A stretch of 64,000 nucleotides of DNA. It comes from Pampus argenteus. Its lineage: Eukaryota; Chordata; Actinopteri; Scombriformes; Stromateidae. The DNA lies in the NCBI GenBank assembly GCA_036937835.1, contig CM072860.1, positions 9,181,501 through 9,245,500 of the forward strand, in the 5' to 3' direction. The position numbers were made by a program, and so were the translations under genes. This document shows positions 13,873 through 27,535 of the stretch, piece after piece (position 1 is the stretch's first letter; every line of letters starts with the position of its first letter). The notes beneath the pieces are model-generated. The model was not told the origin of the DNA and did no database searches. It saw only the letters and a program-made list of their open reading frames with translations.

Positions 13873-16800
13873 TCTGAGAGGACAGGTGACGGGGATCAGG
13901 GTCAGAGGAGAGGACGACTGGCTCCAGGGTGACGAGACTCAAACACACATAGCCTGTGACACAAACACCAGCGCACAGATACAAGAATACACACTCGTGC
14001 ACACAAAGATGCGGGTACACAGACACGTGTGGCAGCATGAACGGCGGGGGAAAACACACACACACACCTCTAGGAGATTTGACACCAATGAGAGAGACGG
14101 GCCAGTGAAATTCACACTGTTGGAGTGAAGTGAAGAGGTTTGCACAAATAATCTCTTTCTCTTGTTCTCTCCTTCCAACAACTAGCCATTTTATTCACCC
14201 AATTAATTCTCTCTCGCCTGAACAAATTAGAGACTCGCTCTGTGACCACATTTTTAATCAACATCTTCCTCCTTCGTTACCATATCTTGGGCCATGGGAA
14301 ACGGGGATAACTATGATTACTTCATTGTGTTTGTGTGTTTCTTGCTCCAGATGGTATGATCTAATGTCTGCATCCCAGCCGCCCCCCCCACATCCTCATG
14401 CTGACAGCGCAGACCTGCACAAAATGTAATAGGCCAGATTAAGCTTCAACACAAGCAAAGGAAGTGGGATTAAAAACAAATGACAGTTGCATTAAAGCAG
14501 GAGGACGGGGGAAGGGCCTTATGTGGCCTTGTGTGAGAGGGGGAAGCAAATGATTTTTATTTTTGGATCCTGGGGGAGAGGGGGAGAGGGAGACAGACAA
14601 TATTGTCATATGTGGACATTATTTAAGACAATGAGACCCAATCGGACTATATAGAGATGAATTTTAGATCAGCTGGGCTGTCCTCAGAGGTCTACATGAT
14701 TTAACGCCCTCTGTCACTCGCTCAGTTTTACATTAATCTCTCTGGAATACTGCTGTCCAAAATAGTGCCAGCGGGACAAATTTGTCCTCAACAAAACATT
14801 TGTCTCTCTCAGGGGCATTTAGAAAGTGATAAAGCCATAATGTGTAGATAAACTTGCTTTACAACAAAGTTTAGGGGTTTGGGATTTTAAATGGATTTAA
14901 CTTTCTTAACCCCTGACTGTAAACATGCTTAGCTATTCCTTATTTCTTTTACTGGAAGGAGCGTGTAGATATGAACTACCAGCACGGCCTTTTTCTTCAG
15001 TGTGTTTATATGCACTGAGTCGGCTCTCTGCAGTAATCTGATATATGTCATGAATATGAGGAACTTGACTTCCGTTATCACGATGGGAGACTAAGACCCT
15101 TATTTCCCCAGATAGATTTGTTATTGCTTTGACAGCAGAGCGGGGACAAGACAATGAATATAACACACATATAATAGCCTCCAGAAGTTTAGTCTGTTTC
15201 CACCATTAAACAACTGTGTAAAATTTAGACACAGTTACACTCAAAAGAAAAACTGTGCACTCTCACAGACACACAGAAAAGAAAAAAGAAAATCATCAGT
15301 AATATCAGCAATACAGCTTAAATAAATCACTGGCTCCAACATACGGTTGGACCTTACGACTGTGTGTGTTGTCTGTTTTCCTGCACAACCCGGTTTCCTG
15401 TGTGTAAAAGCTGTCAATGGCAACAATAAATTCAAAAACTGTCATGTCATGCTTTTAACTTTTAAAGTAGTTTGTGATTTGAGTAAGTGCTGACAAGCAA
15501 ACATCTTCCTGTAAGGCATTAAAAGACACCATTTGTAACTTGGTATGTAACTTGATCTTGAGTCCAATATAACAACTATCCACCTTGGTTTGTCTAGCAG
15601 AGCATCACTCCACACAGGTGTAAGGAATTAACTACTAAAGGATCCTCAACCAATGCATGACCAATGAAGGGGAATGTGCTGAAGTAACGAGCAATGAGCA
15701 AGAAGCACACAACGCAGTGCTATCCACTTGTGACACAGTTGTGTGTGATAGACATTCAGAGTTACACAGTCAATACACCAACAAAGCAGATGCTGGTTTG
15801 CAGGAAAGGCTGCAACAATGACTGCTACACATCTGGGTAAAGAGCTAAACATTAATGAAAATGTCAACTATTACTTGTTAATCAAGATGGCATGATGTGA
15901 CATTCACTCATACATTTTAGACAATTAGCTATTTCTCACTAAAAAGCAAGTGTACATTGAGCTGCATCAGCATAATAAAAAATAAAATATTTTAAAATGG
16001 CATGATATTATGAATATAAAGAGATTGTACAGTAATTGATTGGACAGTTGGAGTCTGCCATACAGGTTTAAATTCATAATGTCATAACTTTTTTGTAAAA
16101 CTAAGGAATCAGCTGTCAAACATTACTATGTTATAGAGGACCAAACAGAACCAGCTTACCAAGGTTGTATTACATGTACAACCCTGGTACATTTCAACAA
16201 CTGACGTGAAGGTCAGTAGACAGGGAAACATTTTTCATTCATTCACCCTTGAGGAGTCGACAGGACTAACTTTTGCTTCTGTACTTTACTAACACCAAAT
16301 TAAGAGCATGAAATACAGTTACTTAAAATGAAAGTGTATTTCCTCCGAGTTCTTTCCCTCTTCCAGAGTCTTTGGCGCTTTAGTCTTCCTTCTCTCCTAT
16401 CCTCTTTCATGTCCCAACTATTTTTGTCTTCTGATTCTTTCTTCATTTTTGGGCAGCTGCAGGCTTAGCACAACCCCCTCCTCCAACACACACACACACA
16501 CACACATACAGATAATTATAGACGTGTTTGATGACAATAAATGACATCATTGTTTTGTTCTCACAGTACTCTCTGATGCTGTGTGGCACTCATGAATACC
16601 AACGTAGGACTGCCAACATAGACAATTTAGTAAAGAATGTATTAACTTGCGGTTCCAGTGTACACAAAATTCAACAGCCTGTTAATGACATTCACACCAG
16701 ATGAGCGCACTTCTTGCAGGAGGATATGGGTGGTAGGTAGTAAATTGGAAACACATGGCCCAAAAGACAAAAATATAACCAATGACATGACACTGTTGAC

Positions 16801-18028
16801 CACTTAAGGTGGCACTGAAATGAGGAGAGTCGCCAAAGTTGTGCAGAACATTTAGGAATTTCAATTAACTTAAATATTCTTGGGTTTCAACTAACAATTA
16901 TTCTCATCGCTAATTAATCCACTGACTATTGTCTTGAGTTAATTTAGTTTTTGTCTTATATTTTATTAGTGACTAAAAGTTTACTATTACATAAGACAAA
17001 AAGGACAATTAAGAAGCTGGAACTAAGTCATTATTAATTTAGGGCATTTTTTTTGCATTTGACTGTAAAACTCTTGATTATCATAATAGTTGCATTACTT
17101 TATCTTCTCATAGACTGACCTATTGTTTAAGCGCCATTACGTTTTATTTCTCTTTAATGCATTATATTATCTTTAAAACTAATATTGCGAAATGATTTTG
17201 TAGTTTCATCTAATGACTGAAATATTTGAATTCTTTATCATCTTGGATATGTGTTGCCTTCGTTATGTTTTTGCCACCAGATTTTTTTACTTCCGTTTCT
17301 GCTTGTTGTAGCCCTTTCTCATCAGTCGCTGTCATTAGTTGCCTACCCTGTGGAGAGACCATTAGCATAGTGTTTATATCCGGCGAAACATTCAGACCTC
17401 CCTCCCAGCACAACACATACAAAGTGAAAACTCACTGACAAGATGTTTGCAGCTGAGAGCCATTTACTGCCACACTGGGAGCACAAGCATGTGCACATGA
17501 CCAATACACATGCAAGGCAGTACTGGTTGTATATCAAGCCTCATTATAAAGAGATTTACAAACCTGACTTCTGGGGGAAGCCACTGAGATACAACTAGAA
17601 GTAATTTAACAGTAAGGGTTAGAAAGTAACATCAAACAAAGAGTCGCACAAAGTGCAGCAACACACTACAATCATGAGACAACCAAACCCAAATAAATGA
17701 AAATGTTATCAACAGTAGAGAGCAAAAGTAGTGGTAATAAAAGGAGAGGTGCACTTAAAAACACCCTTTAAACCAGGTTCAGTTGAAAAAGCGCCATTTA
17801 GTACACTACAAAAAACAAAAACACAACCCTACATCTCATCAGGTCAGATCATTATTATTGATTATTATTATCGGTTTTTAACCATACCATGTACATTATC
17901 TTAACATTTCAACTTAATTTCTTTCACTTTCAGTAACAATCGCATCATTTATCATATTTATCATTGATTACTTTAATGGGTCTTATTACAATGCTCCAGA
18001 TTGAGCCACTTGTTAGAGAAATTTCATG

Positions 18029-18078
<50 letters not shown>

Positions 18079-19109
18079 GAGCTGTGTTGATGTGGTTTAT
18101 GCATATTGTATTTTATATAACAACACATTACAACCTACTGTTAGTAACTAAATGTAATCACACCGTTTCCTTTCATTTGAAATAATTAACTATAATTTAG
18201 CTTGTCTATCCTGTCCTGTTTGTCACTGTAGTTCAGACACTGCAGCTGAATTTCAGATTGAAGAGTGAAGTAGCGACAGGACACAGACAGTTGTAACCTT
18301 AGGGAGGGAAACTATATCACACTTGATTCAATTTTAGATTAACAAGTGGCACACCAGTCTATGAGGTTAAACTCAAGGTCTGAACACTTGCCATTTAATA
18401 TTACATTGTTATGTGTGGTGTTTCTCTTTAAGCTGTGAGGGTCAGGTGAGGAGTACATTAAATTATCAAAAACATTATGCAATAAAGATGTGATTATGTC
18501 AAAACATTAATTCACAACACCTTGTGTAATTGTTTTTAACAGAACTGATTAATAACAGATTACTGAACATAATCAGATTGACACACTGAGGTTAAGAAAC
18601 TGGCAACCTGCTGTAATTTGGCAGAAAGATGAGCGTAGTTAAATAGGAGTATGTTAACTATACTTGTATCAATTCATCTTAATATAATAATATTATAATA
18701 ATCCAATCCACAATGTGATTAACTTGAGTTTATAGCTGATAATACTGTTAAAACACTTCTCAAACTGCACTTGCTTTATCAAACTGCTCTTCACCAATAT
18801 CTTCGATATCAGTGCTGCTACTTCAGTGCAGCTCTATAAATAGATTTAAGATTTTATGATAGAATTTTAATTATTTAGTTCTCTGTGTTGGACATGGGAA
18901 AACCAAAGCAACGTGGAGGAAATACTGATATTACATTTATAGCCAATATCTATTTACACAACATTTAAAAGAAATTAATCCACTATCTGTTAGATATTTC
19001 TCCTTCTTTTCTTGATACCAGCCAAACCTATAAGTGGAACAAACATTTGATACATATTACAACCACATACAAAAGCTCCTGCATTATACTGAAATTTGTG
19101 GGTGGGAGG

Positions 19110-19141
<32 letters not shown>

Positions 19142-21413
19142 ACACGATGACCGTGTTGCCATGGAGATTTGTCACTTGCTGAATCCTGCCCTCTATTTCA
19201 ACATTGGTTAGTGTCTCTTCATCCCTAGCCTTCTATTCGTATGTTTACATTTCCATTTATACTCCCTGAGGCTAGTTGTTGTTGTTGTTACCGGTTTTCG
19301 GGCATACACAGATGACATTACATGCCCACCGCCCCCGGCGTCTTTTTTTTGGTTTGTTTTTAGGAATTAAACCCATTTAGTTATTTTTCACATATCAGCT
19401 CCCACGTTCATCAAATTCATTCGTCAAATAAAACTAATATGGAAAATACTAAGCACGTTATCAATAATTGAGACGCTACCATTTAAAATTGTGTCAATGA
19501 CCATCCACTGCAGCAGCAGAGTCCGATTTCACTTTTCACGTGACAAAAGTAATGAGACAACAAAGGCTCGAGAATTGTTTTTTAACTTTTGGGTTTAAAA
19601 AGTGGATTTATCTTCACTCACTTCTCAACTGGACAGGAAATGGCCTTTATTTCATTAATGTATAGAGGAGAGGAGAGGAGAAAGTAACATAACAGTGGCT
19701 GTTCAGTTCAGAGCTGACGCGCGCGATGGTGCAGGATTTGGTTTATCTTGTAAAATGTCCAATGTTACCTGTAACACTGATGTTGTCATGAGTTTATTTC
19801 CTCACTACGGCATCTGTGTATTCTACGTTTATGTTCAAGATCAGTTTCCAAGAGAAAAAAAAAAAAGAGTTAGTAGCAAAACGTGTTGTGCTGTCCTTAA
19901 AGGGGTCCATGTAGTGGTGAGTACTGTGATATTACAGTGGTCAAAGAAACCTTAATACTTTTGCAGCTTTGTAAGTTGCTCTTAACCACTACATTTACTG
20001 AGGGTGTAAATCACAAGTTGTATCACGATACAATGGACAACAATATAATATTTGCTGTTATCACAAAGTCTGCTGCGATACAACCTTGATCTGACTGAAT
20101 TCAGGGGCCTGCCATCGATACATTGAGACATTATTAAATGCCCATTTAACACAATCAGTTACATTTATATCAACTCATGAAAAGCCACTAAAATACAAAT
20201 TTTACTACTGGCCTCTTCCAGACATTTAAAAGAAAAACAATCTATTATTTTTAATAAAAAGCATAAAAACAAACCACCTGTTTTTCTCTATGAAGTGCCA
20301 CATTGACACGTTGGATTGTTGATTCATTGACTAGATACATCATAGGAGGGCTCATGTGAAAGAAGCCCTCTATTGAGGGTAAAATTAAAATGACCTGTGT
20401 TAAAAAGCTGCCAAATGCCTGAGTGAAACACTACTGCTGTTCTGATTCAACTGAAAATAGAAAGCCAGATGAACGGGACCAGGGTCTACAGAGGTTTACA
20501 TGAATACTATATTGACAAAGGATACAAGTAAAACGTAGAATAAATAGGACTTTTTACACTACAGTCACACACACACAAGATATAAAAGGATATGAATATA
20601 TATGAAATATGAAATAAATGCCTTTAATCAACTGTTTGCAAACCTTGTTGTCTCTTTAACCCTTTTCAAACCTTTGAAGTTGTATATGCGCGCAAGTGTC
20701 ATTTTTAACTCTGAAGCACAGCACCAATAGACGTCTTTGACTCATAGTTGTTAAGTATCTTTCGGTGACAAAGCAGGATGTTATTTCATCAGGCCTGTGT
20801 TTCAATAATCAATTATGTAACCTCCTGGTTGGATCTCTACACAACAAGTTTAAGATTAAAGGATTGTTTAACATTTAATGTTGTTAAACATTACCTGTAA
20901 TGGGCAAAACTAGGGCTGGCTGAATCAGAATACAGTCTATCCCCAAATATTACACTACAGCTTGTCCCCCAACAATAAATAACTACATAAACCACAAAGC
21001 AGTTGTGCTGCTTATATATGTGCTTCCAGGTGTATTGCATCCAGCCTCACTGCAGTCCAAAGGTTTACAATGTTTTAGACAGTCTTGCTAGCATGCTCCT
21101 CTGCAGGCCATTATCATATATATCGTACAGCTAGTAAATTATGCATACAGTATCCATACTAGCCATACAAACCCTCCACCACACACACACACGGCTAAGT
21201 AAATTTGTGAGAGGCCCTTTACTTTAGCAAAGTGGTGTCACACTGGGTCTCAGTTTGCTGTGAATGTTGTGATGTGTGTGTGTGTTCTGTTGAACTAGAT
21301 TACCCAAACTCCCTAGATATGCGTGTGTATGTGTGTCAATTCAGAGCCTGTCACAGTTGGGACACACCACGCAGCATTTCCTTGAGTACACTCATTGTGC
21401 TGCTATCTGACTG

Positions 21414-21457
<44 letters not shown>

Positions 21458-24400
21458 TGTGAGTGTGAGTGTGAGTGAGTGAGAGAAGTGCATGTGAGCT
21501 ATCAGAGCAAATAGGTCTGTAGCTTTTACAGGAACTGGTGAATACATGTAAAGATACAAGAAATACAAGGCATATTATTGACAATGGGCCATTTTGCCTG
21601 AAACAAAGATCACCTGCACTCATAATAAAGAATATCTACACATTTATGAAACAGAATATCAACCGTTAAAGGGAAAAAAAGCAAAGGTGCCATATCAGAC
21701 GTGCCAGAGTATGTGTGGCTATAATAACTGAGGCTGTCATCTACCAGCTAAAATGCTAAGAAGATGAAGATGAGATGTGGCAGAAAGGCTCACCACCTTT
21801 ACTAAACCATTTCCTTTAGGAACTTTTGAATTGAACAGCGGTTTTATGATTTTTGGAAACTTAAATCACTGCAAAGACAAAACAGCAATATTAGCAAGCT
21901 GTATTCTATTTAAATTAGAACTGCTCTAATGGAAAATACTTAACTGTTGGAGGAAGAGTGCCACCAAATTAGATTTTATGTTTTATATGATATGATATAT
22001 GATTTATATGATTTATCTTTGAGGATACATTTTCATAAGCACCTGGGTTCCAGTAACTAATAACTTTTGGTTGTACACTAATAATTAAAAAATGGGAAAT
22101 TATTATTATTTTGTATTGAAGATATACTTCTATACTTTTTTATACTTTTTGAAACGTCTGTTTGATATGTAGTTTCGTTCTTTTTTGTCTTTATTCTTAT
22201 AAACTATTCTCTATACAATAATAAATTGGTCACAAACTGAAAGATATAATAATTTGGATTGTACTTAATTTTCCAGTTCTTAAAAGTATTCTTCCTAAAT
22301 GTCAAATCACACATTTGATTACAAAAAGAAATCTTCGTGTTCATGACAAACATGAGATGATGACTAAACAGAAAGACAGATTTTACTGAAGGAGAGGAGG
22401 AACACTCCTACACCTGAATTACATCACGCCCTTCCAAACGCAGCTCTACAGTTAGCAGCCACACCTACTACTCAACTCAACTGGAAAAGCCTGTTTTACC
22501 CTGCACCCACAGACAATCCAGCACACAAAGCATTGTCAGTTTAACATCCATGTAGCACCTGTTTGTTTTATGTGTCCACTGGAAATCTAGGTTTTATAAC
22601 AGAACTCATTAAATCAAAATGTATTTCCAATCCAATTAATAAATAACTGCACGGATCGGTGTGAGAGAAAAATTAGGGAGCATTAGTGTGTGCCGGCAAG
22701 AACAAATGTGAACATGATGAAGTGAATGATCTAGTGCATGTGTGTGTGTCTGTGTGTGTTTGAAGCAGGTTCTCTGTTGCTAGGGCCCTGGCTAGCTTTG
22801 TCTTTCTGTTCATCTGCCTAGTGACTGGTCCGGTAAGAAGAGAGGCATAATTTATGGTTTCCTGGGCGTAACGGCAACGTGTACGTGTGTGAGAGCGCGT
22901 GTCCTGTACATTGCTTACACGATGACTCACTCAAGGGGAGAATGAATGGAGATTGGCGAAAAAGGTGAAAGCTGGAATACTGAAGTATCTTCACCAACAT
23001 ACCAATACAATACACTCATATTCAGTGCGTCTCTGCCTCATCTATTTTGAATTTCCAGCTCAACAGCTTGCTGGGAGATTCTCTGTTCAGCTCTCACACT
23101 CTCAAGGTGTCAAGTGAAATTTATCAAACTGTGCTAAACAACACTCATATTTCCAATACAGTGTTTGCTTTGTTTTTGTTGCTGTGGTGCTGCTTGACAG
23201 CCTTTTGAACCTGCAGTTGTCTCTGTTTCAGTCCAGATGCAAGTCACAAAAGGTCAAACTGTGATGGATTAGAAACTGGGGATGAACTATAATAAACATT
23301 TTTATGTTATGATATTGACTTCATGAATTTATGAGTAAAAAATAAACAGCGGTGATCCCACAGGGGGTTAAGTTTTTTCCAATTGCCTCTTCAGAGGAAC
23401 TATAGTTAGCAGTAACAAAGACTGCAGTGCTGGTGGTCATTACAAAATGGGAGAAAACAGGGCAATGTGCTGTTGATTTCTTGTGTCTTTCTCATGATAT
23501 AATGTTGACTTGCAATGGATTAGTAACATTAGAGGACAGAATCAAAACAAATTAAGCTTCACGTGGAGACATTTATTAGGTCCACTCACACTCTTCAGGT
23601 AATTTTCTTTCTCCCTCTTAATCCCATCATGTTTTTGTTTCCAATTCTGTCTTTTCCAGATTCATCATTTCTCATGTTGATTACTTTTATAAGATCCCAG
23701 GGGCGTCATAGCACGATAGGAAGCACTTGCGAGAGTTTAGACAAGAATTTGAAGGCCTCAGCATTGAATGTTAGCCTGATGCGGTGAATGATAAGTCAGG
23801 AGAGGTCGGGTGATTCTCCCAATCTCATCTGTTACCAAGCCCTACGATACGTAAGCTCCAGTCCCAGCGGATTCATACAGTGCCTATTCCCATTTTATCT
23901 ACCGTACTTGACAAAGTAACCTACTTGTAGAAAAGTGCTCATCAGTTGACATTAGTTTCATAGAGTTGGAAGAATGAAACAACAGCTGTCATTAAGATGA
24001 TTAAAAAAAAAACACTGCAAATTCAGCAGAAACGCAGCAAGGGATCTTCAACAATGGGACTACATGCTGCAGTTGCCATTAAGAATAAACCAGGTAGGTA
24101 AGACAGGCCTTTTTAAATGTGACAGTGTTTCTTTATTTCCTTTATCATTATTATATAACTTAACTCAAAGCCAATGTAAACATTAAAGTCAAGTAGAAAG
24201 AGGACCCAAATATAGTTTATCCAGTAACTAATGTATTCTATATGACATCACAGCTCGATACAGGGAGGTTCCAGCTTGCTTGGCTAGTGTGCAACTACCA
24301 AAACAATGAAAATGGAGGCTGAAGTAACAATTGAAGAGACAGACCAGTATTTCTAGCTGCATTAGTCTTTTCAGAAGAAGCAACTGAATAAATAGAGAGG

Positions 24401-24554
24401 GAACATTGTAAAACAGGAAATCAGACAATCAAGAGATCGTGTCTGGGGAAGTTGACAAAGAGTACAAACATACAGATGGCATGTTCACAACATACTGAGA
24501 TACAGAGTCCCATTCTGGACAAATTTGCCTCGATAATTTAATACGATCACTGAA

Positions 24555-24585
<31 letters not shown>

Positions 24586-27535
24586 CTTTTTTAAAATTAA
24601 TTTGGTTTGTCACTGTATTTATGTAGACATACCTTGGAATGGTACCACACTGATAATGAGTGTCATATTCAAACAAGTTCCTCAAACTACCGAGCAGTAC
24701 CACAACTTGTGTAACATGTAAGGTTGAAGGCACATAACATATTTGCCATTTCAGAAATATGTCACAAGCAACTTCCTACAATCGGCAGCTCTTTTATGAT
24801 GTATGCCCAGAAACTGTTAATCATGACAGTATGATAGCCTGTCTTGATCAGTGACTTTCATACCACAAACTCCCCAAACTTTTATAAACATTAACTCTTA
24901 ACTCACAGCTTAGTTTGCTAGTCATCTGCAAACAGGCTTGCAAGCTTTCCAGCCAAGTCTTAAAAACAATTCCCAACCAGGCTAACTGTGAAGTATTAAC
25001 ATTAAAAGCTTAAAGTTCATTCCAGTCATTTTGCAGTTTGAGAGTATTCAGAAAATATCTGCTTTTACTTAATGGCACGCAGACGAATCAAATCAAAATA
25101 TACACTTGGGCCTCAGGGACAGTCATGTCAACAGTGCTCAGCTTGTCTTCGTGTCCGGTGCCATTTTGTCCTGTATCTTGAGACCCGACACCAAAGGCTT
25201 TCTATACATGGCCTTTAAAACAGACTGTTTGTGTGGCAGTATCCATCCATGACCTTTTGCCTACAAACATAGTTAAGGACATGTCATAACCCAAAACATT
25301 TTTTTTTCACCCCTAAACCCTTGCTGGGTGCTGTAGGATGAGTAAGCGCATTCAGGAAGACAATGGTACAACAAGGACTGTGTTGGTACGGGCGTGTTGC
25401 TGTAAGGTACACAAACAGGGTATATCAGGACGTTGAGCAGGTTTTAATTATCCAGGCACTGAACTTTAGTTTCATACTAGGTCAGGCCTGACTGTGTGAT
25501 GTTATTTTAAGTTAAGGCAGTATCACCCTATCTTATCTAGCTGCTTGTGGCTGGTGACACAATGCTGCACACCTCTGCAGAAGCAAACACAGCGCGCTTA
25601 CTGAAGTCAATTAAGAAGTTGACTAATATTAAAAAGGTGAATACTAACATGTTTGTACAAGTGTGTGTTATACCAATATGCTCAAAAGACACCAAACATT
25701 GACTTTTACATCAACGTTAAAAATCCCACTGGAAATGTCACAGCCCTTTGTGTCTATGAGTCAACTACAGACTAGATCAGAGACTTACATAATATTGTTT
25801 CTGTTAAGGTAAGGGTGTAGCCATGTATGAATATGTGTGTATGTGTATTAGCCTATACTTAGCCTAGCTTTCGATTTGCTTTCCTGTATAATCTTAATGG
25901 AAGCAGTGATCTATTGTGTGGGACAAACCACACAGCGAGATCATGGTATCAACAGACAACTTCCGCCAGCATTTTATTTATACAAGAAGCAAAGTAAGAC
26001 AAAATCTTTGAACCTTTCAGTCTCAAACAACAAGATGTTTCCCTATTGGCTGGTAAGAGCAGATCTGCAGCCTGGTTGGCTGCTCAGCTGTCGTTTACAC
26101 ACTTGGGTTGGGCTTTCAACGTTTCAGGTAGAAGAATGTTTGACTGAGGGTGCAACTCCTGACAGATTGAATAATAATAATACCGCCAGTTTTTAACATG
26201 GTCAACTTTTTAAAACAAACTCCTGTCATTTTGTGTGAACTATTTAACATAATGCACAAACTTGAAGATAGTTTAAGCAGATCTTATGATATTATTAACT
26301 CATTTTGCTACACTCACACCATCACAAAAAGATACTTAAGCAATATAAATACAGAAATGGTTTTAGCTTCACACACGTGCTGGCAATACTGACAACATGT
26401 AGCCACACAAACGCAGTTTTTTTCCCCGTCCAATGCTCATGAGAGCCTTTTCACATGATACTTGTCAACAGCTGTCCAAGCAGTGCAAACCATTGTACGT
26501 ATTAGAAACAATAATAGTTTTCATGAGAGCAGCCAGTCCTTTTATTCATAATTACAATGAATCTACAGATATAACCGTCTACAAGATTACAATAGTTGTT
26601 GTGGAAGCAGAGGCCTTGTTCCAGCTTTCTAAAAATTATTTACAGAAAACTATTTCCTAAACTTTTAAGCACATTACTAAAGTGTTTCTCTAACTGGATA
26701 AGCCATGACACACACACAGACGATTCATTTCTCCAGTTCATTCAATCCTTGACTATTTTGAGACTTGTATAGACGAAATTGTATTTATACTGTGTTCAAT
26801 AACCCCATTCACTAAACCCAGACATGACAGCTTCAGCTAAACGCCTGTAAACACCAAGGATACTCTTTGGGAACCAATAACAACATTAACCAATAAAAGC
26901 CATTTCTATTATCACACAGGAAGCAATGCGTCTTCTTTTCAACAACAAACAGCAGGTACTTATATAGCTTTGTGATATATTCATGGATCCCATGTCAAAA
27001 TTCACACACACACACAAAAGTACAGTAACCTGTTCTTCCAAGAGACCATCACTATAGGGGATCTCAAAACCATACATCCACTATAAAAGTTGCAATATTC
27101 AGGCTAACATGTGGATCTTGGTACTGTCAACCATGTGAAACTCATGGGGAGCTGCCTGGCAGTTTTCTGCATTGCAAAGGTCAAAAACGATGACAAGTCA
27201 AGAGGACAAGCCCTAACACACAGACCAAACAGAAACCTAAATTCGTTGCCTCTATGCTACAAGGAGTGGGAAATCCAGTGTGAGTGCGTAGGCAAGTTGG
27301 TGAATCACTGCTGTGTGGCAAAGAAAACAGAGACAGAGAAAGAGCGAAGAGACAATCATAGTCTGTGGAAGGCCAAACAAGGGCCTCTTTCTTAGCAGAA
27401 CATAATTTCCGACTGAAAGACATCTCGTGGCTCAACATCAACTATAACATTATTTTCGAGGATTCATTAAGTTGTGCATCTTACCTGCCCGACTGAATTT
27501 TCTATGACTTGCACCAGCGGGATCCTTGTTGACAT
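737..27535 (-). CDS. mark2: MARK2 Ser/Thr kinase (Par-1b), 5' part; C-terminus off the left edge
   Basis: MARK kinases phosphorylate tau/MAP proteins and act in cell polarity. Coding exons in transcript order: 27485-27535, 12025-12189, 10578-10631, 9286-9334, 8921-8986, 8308-8378, 7803-7859, 5879-6115, 4502-4621, 3644-3743, 3370-3482, 2964-3002, 2605-2662, 2220-2371, 737-831. All junctions are GT-AG and phases agree, giving about 475 residues. The kinase domain spans about residues 47-297: glycine loop GKGNFAKV, VAVK lysine K76, HRDLK with D169, DFG at 187-189, and T-loop LDTFCGS whose T202 is the LKB1 target position in the family. A UBA domain (about 324-361, GFSQEEIQDSL) follows, then a Ser-rich spacer with KVPASPL and SRNSPL. 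VAVKIIDKTQLNSSSLQK, LVMEYASGG and the spacer favour MARK2 over MARK1, 3 or 4. The ATG at 27535 has A at -3 and its exon ends in phase. The start MSTRIPLVQVIENSVGQ differs from the usual MARK N-terminus, so alternative first exons are possible. The KA1 domain is absent because the window ends. Confidence 0.93.
7644..7746. repeat. (GA)n and (GAAA)n microsatellite
   Basis: About 100 bases of GA repeats broken by two GATACA units and ending in GAAA units, inside a mark2 intron about 55 bases from the exon at 7803-7859. Confidence 0.95.
8282..8307. repeat. (CA)n tract touching the mark2 exon 6 donor
   Basis: On the transcript strand this is a GT tract that starts exactly at the donor of the exon at 8308-8378, so the GT of the splice site is the first repeat unit. 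Confidence 0.95.
10763..10823. repeat. imperfect (CA)n microsatellite
   Basis: CA units with scattered CG and GCAAG interruptions, in the intron just upstream of the mark2 exon at 10578-10631. Confidence 0.9.
11324..11381. repeat. (CT)n microsatellite
   Basis: CT units with two short TT interruptions, in a mark2 intron. Confidence 0.95.
12296..12337. repeat. (GT)n microsatellite
   Basis: About 20 nearly perfect GT units in mark2 intron 1, about 110 bases upstream (in transcript sense) of the exon at 12025-12189. Confidence 0.95.
13840..13871. repeat. (GT)n microsatellite
   Basis: A perfect GT run in mark2 intron 1. Confidence 0.95.
16884..17115 (-). repeat. old interspersed repeat, family A, copy 1
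   Basis: It begins TTTCAACTAACAATTATTCTCAT and contains GTTTACTAT, AAGACAAAAAG, AGAAGCTGGAACTA and ATCATAATAGTTGCA. The same words occur, reverse-complemented, in the copy at 31.73 kb. The pattern matches from memory a very common non-autonomous teleost element whose ends are rich in CGATTA/ATTAATC. It is heavily mutated and has no coding capacity. Confidence 0.6.
18036..18076. repeat. (GT)n microsatellite
   Basis: About 20 perfect GT units preceded by a short TATATA stretch, in mark2 intron 1. Confidence 0.95.
19110..19146. repeat. (CA)n microsatellite
   Basis: CA units with two CG interruptions, in mark2 intron 1. Confidence 0.95.
21412..21485. repeat. (GT)n followed by (GTGAGT)n
   Basis: A GT run that changes into GTGAGT/GTGA units, a compound microsatellite in mark2 intron 1. 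Confidence 0.95.
24556..24582. repeat. poly-C / poly-A homopolymer pair
   Basis: About 18 cytosines followed by about 8 adenines. The run lengths may be inexact because such tracts are hard to sequence. Confidence 0.85.

Larger units (their letters stand above)
12190..27484 (-). other. mark2 intron 1 (about 15.3 kb)
   Basis: This intron separates the first coding exon from the exon carrying the start of the kinase domain. The donor is GTAAG after GTCGGGCAG and the acceptor is CTTCTCAG before GACAAGTCA. I see no convincing exon inside. The open frames are short, and several are translated microsatellites. Contents: AC/GT tracts near 12.3, 13.85, 16.5, 18.05, 19.12 and 21.45 kb, a cytosine homopolymer at about 24.56 kb, and one interspersed repeat copy at about 16.88-17.11 kb. 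Long introns at this position often carry enhancers or alternative promoters in vertebrate genes, but nothing here proves that. Confidence 0.8.

Noticed and set aside
20000..20110. GTATCACGATACAATGG stretch resembling a teleost repeat with ATA/CGATA words
   Set aside because: Too short and degenerate to assign from the sequence alone.
25876..26196. Plus-strand open frame of 106 codons in mark2 intron 1
   Set aside because: No family resemblance, AT-rich codon use, ends in an AAT repeat. Chance open frames of this size are expected.
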